Positions 7,099 through 8,571 of a stretch of 8,571 bases of DNA are shown here, one piece after another. The stretch comes from DATDMG01 sp036518955 (GTDB lineage: Bacteria > Actinomycetota > Actinomycetes > Actinomycetales > Kineosporiaceae). Every line of letters starts with the position of its first letter. Position 1 is the stretch's first letter. The DNA lies in assembly GCA_036518955.1 (NCBI GenBank), contig DATDMG010000293.1:1-8571 (forward strand). Reading direction: 5' to 3'. The position numbers and the translations under genes are program-made. The notes beneath the pieces were generated by a model. It searched no databases. It worked only from the letters and a program-made list of their open reading frames with translations, and had not been told where the DNA came from.

Positions 7099-7112
7099 GG
7101 TGTCAACGAAAA

Positions 7113-7138
7113 GGCCGGAGCCTGGGTGGGCTCCGGCC
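7113..7138 (-). terminator. Rho-independent terminator of tRNA-Val
   Basis: GGCCGGAGCC and GGCTCCGGCC form a perfect 10-bp stem with a 6-nt loop. On the minus strand it is followed by TTTTCGTT, so it terminates transcription coming from the tRNA gene, whose 3' end is 17 bp upstream. The plus strand has no T-tract. Confidence 0.9.
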
Positions 7139-7154
7139 GTCGGGAGGATCTGGG

Positions 7155-7229
7155 TGGTGGGCGATACTGGGATCGAACCAGTGACCTCCTCGGTGTGAAC
7201 GAGGCGCTCTCCCGCTGAGCTAATCGCCC
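7155..7229 (-). tRNA. tRNA-Val (anticodon CAC)
   Basis: All parts of the cloverleaf can be read on the minus strand: acceptor GGGCGAT/ATCGCCC, D arm GCTC-AGCGGGA-GAGC, anticodon stem CCTCG/CGAGG with loop TTCACAC (anticodon CAC at 7195-7197), a 5-nt variable loop, T arm ACTGG-TTCGATC-CCAGT, discriminator A and an encoded CCA at 7155-7157. It reads GTG valine codons, which are very frequent in this GC-rich genome. No intron and no broken pairs; length is 75 nt including CCA. Confidence 0.98.
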
Positions 7230-7270
7230 GGGACGCCGGTGGCTCGCACCGCCCGTCACGTGACGACCCG

Positions 7271-7300
7271 ATCCTAGCGAACGACCCCCGGCGGGACCAA
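7271..7300 (-). promoter_or_regulatory. Candidate promoter of tRNA-Val
   Basis: On the minus strand TTGGTC (7295-7300) and TAGGAT (7271-7276) are separated by 18 bp, a vegetative-sigma arrangement. The predicted start falls near 7263, about 35 nt before the mature tRNA 5' end. The perfect palindrome CGTCACGTGACG (7254-7265) overlaps this predicted start. Confidence 0.65.
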
Positions 7301-7429
7301 TCGCGGCCCGGCGCGCCCGGGCCCGGCGGTGCGGGCGACACCTCGCCACGCCACGACCGGCCGCCGCCAGATCCACCCATCCGGCCGTTCCAGCAGGTCA
7401 GCCCCGGGTTCGACGCCGACCTGCCCGGC

Positions 7430-7912
7430 CTACGGGACGGTCAGGTCGGGGCACCCACCCGGCGACCGGCGCCGGTGACGACGGCCCCTCGGCCACAGCG
7501 CCGCAGCCACCGCCAGGACCGTCCCGAGCGCGATCAGGACCCGCACCCAGGGCCGCCGCCGGGCGAGCCGGACCGGCCAGCGCGCAAGTCGATCGAGTCC
7601 GTCGTCCCGAAGACGTTGCGCCCGGACGAATTCAGACCCCAGGATAGTCAAACCGACAAACCCGACGAGCCACCCCGGACCTGGGTGAGGTAGCAGAAAC
7701 AACCCACCCACCGTGATGGACCAGACCGACCAGTCCGACCACCATGCGATACACCTGGCGACCCACCGAAGTCTCCCGAGCCCGCTCGCGCGCGAGCGGG
7801 ACCGCTGCTGGACCCTGGACACCGCCGCCCACGGCCAGCACCACCCCCGCACGTACGTCCTCTCGGGTGGCTCACGGTGATTCTCCGACGGAACCACCGG
7901 ATCCAACGCCAC
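7430..7912 (-). CDS. PGPGW-motif transmembrane protein (TIGR02611-like)
   Basis: A 160-aa small membrane protein of unknown function. Seen: the family hallmark FLLPHPGPGWLVGFVGLTILGSEF (72-95) with PGPGW at 77-81 between two hydrophobic stretches (about 61-75 and 80-93), then the typical basic segment RAQRLRDDGLDRLARWPVRLARRR, a third helix about 122-140 and a basic C-terminus. The first 45 residues look unlike the family and are rich in Trp, Arg and Ser. The GTG at 7912 is the first possible start but has a poor ribosome site; GTGs at residue 21 or 31 (7822) are alternatives. Codon use is looser than in the neighbours (TTT, GTT, TTG, CTA, CCA, ACT, GAA, TTC), suggesting low expression or a different history. 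It is divergent from ssgB, an arrangement I believe recurs in related genomes. The function is unknown. Confidence 0.82.
   Translation of the reverse strand: MALDPVVPSENHREPPERTYVRGWCWPWAAVSRVQQRSRSRASGLGRLRWVARCIAWWSDWSVWSITVGGLFLLPHPGPGWLVGFVGLTILGSEFVRAQRLRDDGLDRLARWPVRLARRRPWVRVLIALGTVLAVAAALWPRGRRHRRRSPGGCPDLTVP
7781..7800. repeat. Perfect 20-bp palindrome in the 5' part of the PGPGW gene
   Basis: CCCGCTCGCGCGCGAGCGGG is identical to its own reverse complement. It covers residues 38-44 of the predicted protein (within SRSRASG), just before the family-like region begins. It could fold in the mRNA, bind a dimeric protein, or merely reflect alternating Arg/Ser codons. Confidence 0.7.
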
Positions 7913-8018
7913 AATCAGTCTTGAGTTCCACCCCCCTGGCGGGTTTCACTGCGTTAGGTACAGGGAAACATGGGCGCGAAGGCCATTCGGGTGGCCGCCG
8001 GTCGAGTGAGGGAGCAAC
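7913..8018. promoter_or_regulatory. Divergent promoter region of the PGPGW gene and ssgB
   Basis: 106 bp between the two start codons. The plus strand has GAGGGAG at 8007-8013, a good ribosome site 5 nt before the ssgB ATG. I see GTTTC at 7943 and GGTAC at 7957, which resemble the halves of a stress-sigma promoter but are only 10 bp apart, too close for the usual spacing. No promoter is called with confidence. Confidence 0.35.
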
Positions 8019-8429
8019 ATGCAGCCGCACGTGGACGTCGAGTCCTCGGTCCAGCTCCGACTCGTCGTCGCCGACGCCGACGCGGTGCCGTTACCCGTCA
8101 GCCTCCGCTACAGCGCTTCGGACCCGTACGCGGTCCGGGCCGTGTTCTCGGGGGACGGCATGGAGGTCGAGTGGGTCTTCGCCCGCGAACTCCTGCGGAC
8201 TGGTCTCGGCTCGCCGGTCGGTGACGGAGACGTGCACGTCTGGCCGTCGTGGGGTACCGGGCGCGAGTTGCTGATGATCTCGCTCACGTCTCCCGACGGA
8301 CAGGCCGTGCTCGAGGCGAGCGCCTCCGACGTCCGGTCGTTCCTCGACCGCACGACCGCCGTCGTGCCCGACGGCGACGAGAGCGCGCATCTCGACCTGG
8401 ACGCCGCCCTCGCCCGGCTGCTGGGCTGA
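8019..8429 (+). CDS. ssgB: SsgB-like sporulation and cell division regulator
   Basis: A small SsgA-like protein, 136 aa; S. coelicolor SsgB is nearly the same length. SsgB helps position FtsZ at sporulation septa together with SsgA. Seen: an N-terminal beta-rich part ESSVQLRLVVADADAVPLPVSLRY, then the best conserved block SDPYAVRAVFSGDG-MEVEWVFARELLRTGL (34-62), GDGDVHVWPSW (68-78), SLTSPDGQAVLEASASDVRSFLDRT (88-112) and an acidic C-terminus HLDLDAALARLLG. The DPYAV, EWVFAR and DVxVWPS patterns match SsgB more closely than other paralogues, as far as I can judge by eye. It has a clear Shine-Dalgarno, stands alone, and is divergent from the PGPGW gene. It implies a mycelial, sporulating or branching relative. 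Confidence 0.93.
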   Translation: MQPHVDVESSVQLRLVVADADAVPLPVSLRYSASDPYAVRAVFSGDGMEVEWVFARELLRTGLGSPVGDGDVHVWPSWGTGRELLMISLTSPDGQAVLEASASDVRSFLDRTTAVVPDGDESAHLDLDAALARLLG

Positions 8430-8458
8430 CCCGGCCGCTGCTGGGCTGACCCGGCCGC
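8417..8458 (+). repeat. 20-bp tandem duplication spanning the ssgB stop codon
   Basis: A 42-bp stretch repeats with a 20-bp period, unit GCTGCTGGGCTGACCCGGCC, giving 2.1 perfect copies. The first copy carries the last Leu-Leu-Gly codons and the TGA stop (8427-8429). The second is a frame-shifted duplicate in the 3' untranslated region. It looks like a recent replication-slippage duplication that left the protein intact. Confidence 0.9.
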
Positions 8459-8469
8459 GGAGAACGCGA

Positions 8470-8495
8470 GGTCAGGACGCCGCGGCGTCCTGACC
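8470..8495. terminator. Perfect 26-bp palindrome, probable ssgB terminator
   Basis: GGTCAGGACGCCG at 8470-8482 is directly followed by its exact complement to 8495. In RNA it would form an 11-bp stem with a 4-nt loop, about 40 nt after the ssgB stop. It has no T-tract, as is common for actinobacterial hairpin terminators, and being symmetrical it could act on either strand. Confidence 0.75.
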
Positions 8496-8519
8496 CAGGC
8501 CACGACGCCAGCGCGCGCT

Positions 8520-8560
8520 GGTCGGCCCCCGAGTGGGCCGACCGGCCGTGGCGACCACGG
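8520..8560. terminator. Two further hairpins downstream of ssgB
   Basis: GGTCGGCCC (8520-8528) pairs with GGGCCGACC (8535-8543) over a 6-nt loop, and CCGTGG (8546-8551) pairs with CCACGG (8555-8560) over 3 nt. Neither has a T-tract. They may back up the ssgB terminator or belong to a convergent gene beyond the right edge, which I cannot see. Confidence 0.5.
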
Positions 8561-8571
8561 GCGGCGCGCAG

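Larger units (their letters stand above)
6868..7110. other. AT-richer intergenic island upstream of deoC, no gene recognised
   Basis: This stretch stands out from the GC-rich surroundings; by my count 6961-7110 is about 45% GC. No ORF here has coding character. It contains four TTGAC(N) hexamers on the minus strand (ending at 6978, 7051, 7098 and 7106), inverted repeats at 6868-6877, 6886-6898 and 6938-6958, and the heptamer AGACAAG repeated at 7012 and 7037. The simplest reading is a promoter region plus a long untranslated leader for deoC on the minus strand. A small RNA or the scar of an excised element beside the tRNA 3' end is also possible. Confidence 0.5.

Noticed and set aside
7113..7138. 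Terminator for plus-strand transcription from the AT-rich island
   Set aside because: The T-tract is present only on the minus strand, matching the tRNA direction.
7744..8274. Plus-strand open frame running into ssgB in another frame
   Set aside because: It overlaps two supported genes and shows no domain; ssgB has its own ribosome site and full family similarity.

Overview
The window is very GC-rich with strong G/C bias at third codon positions. It carries an SsgB-type sporulation/division regulator, an actinobacterial PgsA (phosphatidylinositol-phosphate synthase type), an EF-G2-like GTPase and a PGPGW-motif membrane protein. Together these point to a filamentous or otherwise morphologically complex actinomycete. 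A Pseudonocardiales-like genome is my best guess from gene content, but no single sequence proves it.

Layout from left to right: (i) the minus-strand pgsA-type gene, cut by the left edge, with an unusual C-terminal tripeptide-repeat tail; (ii) a divergent gap of about 300 bp; (iii) a plus-strand elongation-factor-G-like gene (fusA2 type); (iv) a compact convergent junction built from four TGATCA palindromes and a 13-bp stem; (v) a minus-strand block of HIT-family nucleotide phosphorylase/hydrolase, thrS and deoC; (vi) an AT-richer island of about 240 bp with several TTGAC hexamers and small inverted repeats; (vii) a minus-strand tRNA-Val(CAC) with its own promoter candidate and a Rho-independent terminator; (viii) a minus-strand PGPGW membrane protein gene divergent from (ix) ssgB on the plus strand; (x) a tail with a 20-bp tandem duplication over the ssgB stop codon and three hairpins, one a perfect 26-bp palindrome.

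In many actinobacteria thrS, the HIT gene, pgsA and the PIM acyltransferase/mannosyltransferase genes form one co-directional run. Here the run is interrupted between the HIT gene and pgsA by fusA2 in the opposite orientation. pgsA must therefore have its own promoter, and HIT must end against a convergent neighbour.

Nearly everything is ordinary core genome: translation (thrS, tRNA-Val, EF-G2-like), inositol-lipid synthesis (pgsA), nucleotide turnover (HIT, deoC) and division/sporulation (ssgB). I do not see a new defence, mobile or biosynthetic system. The least explained segment is the AT-richer island at 6868-7110, followed by the degenerate G4 motif of the EF-G-like protein and the PgsA tail repeat.
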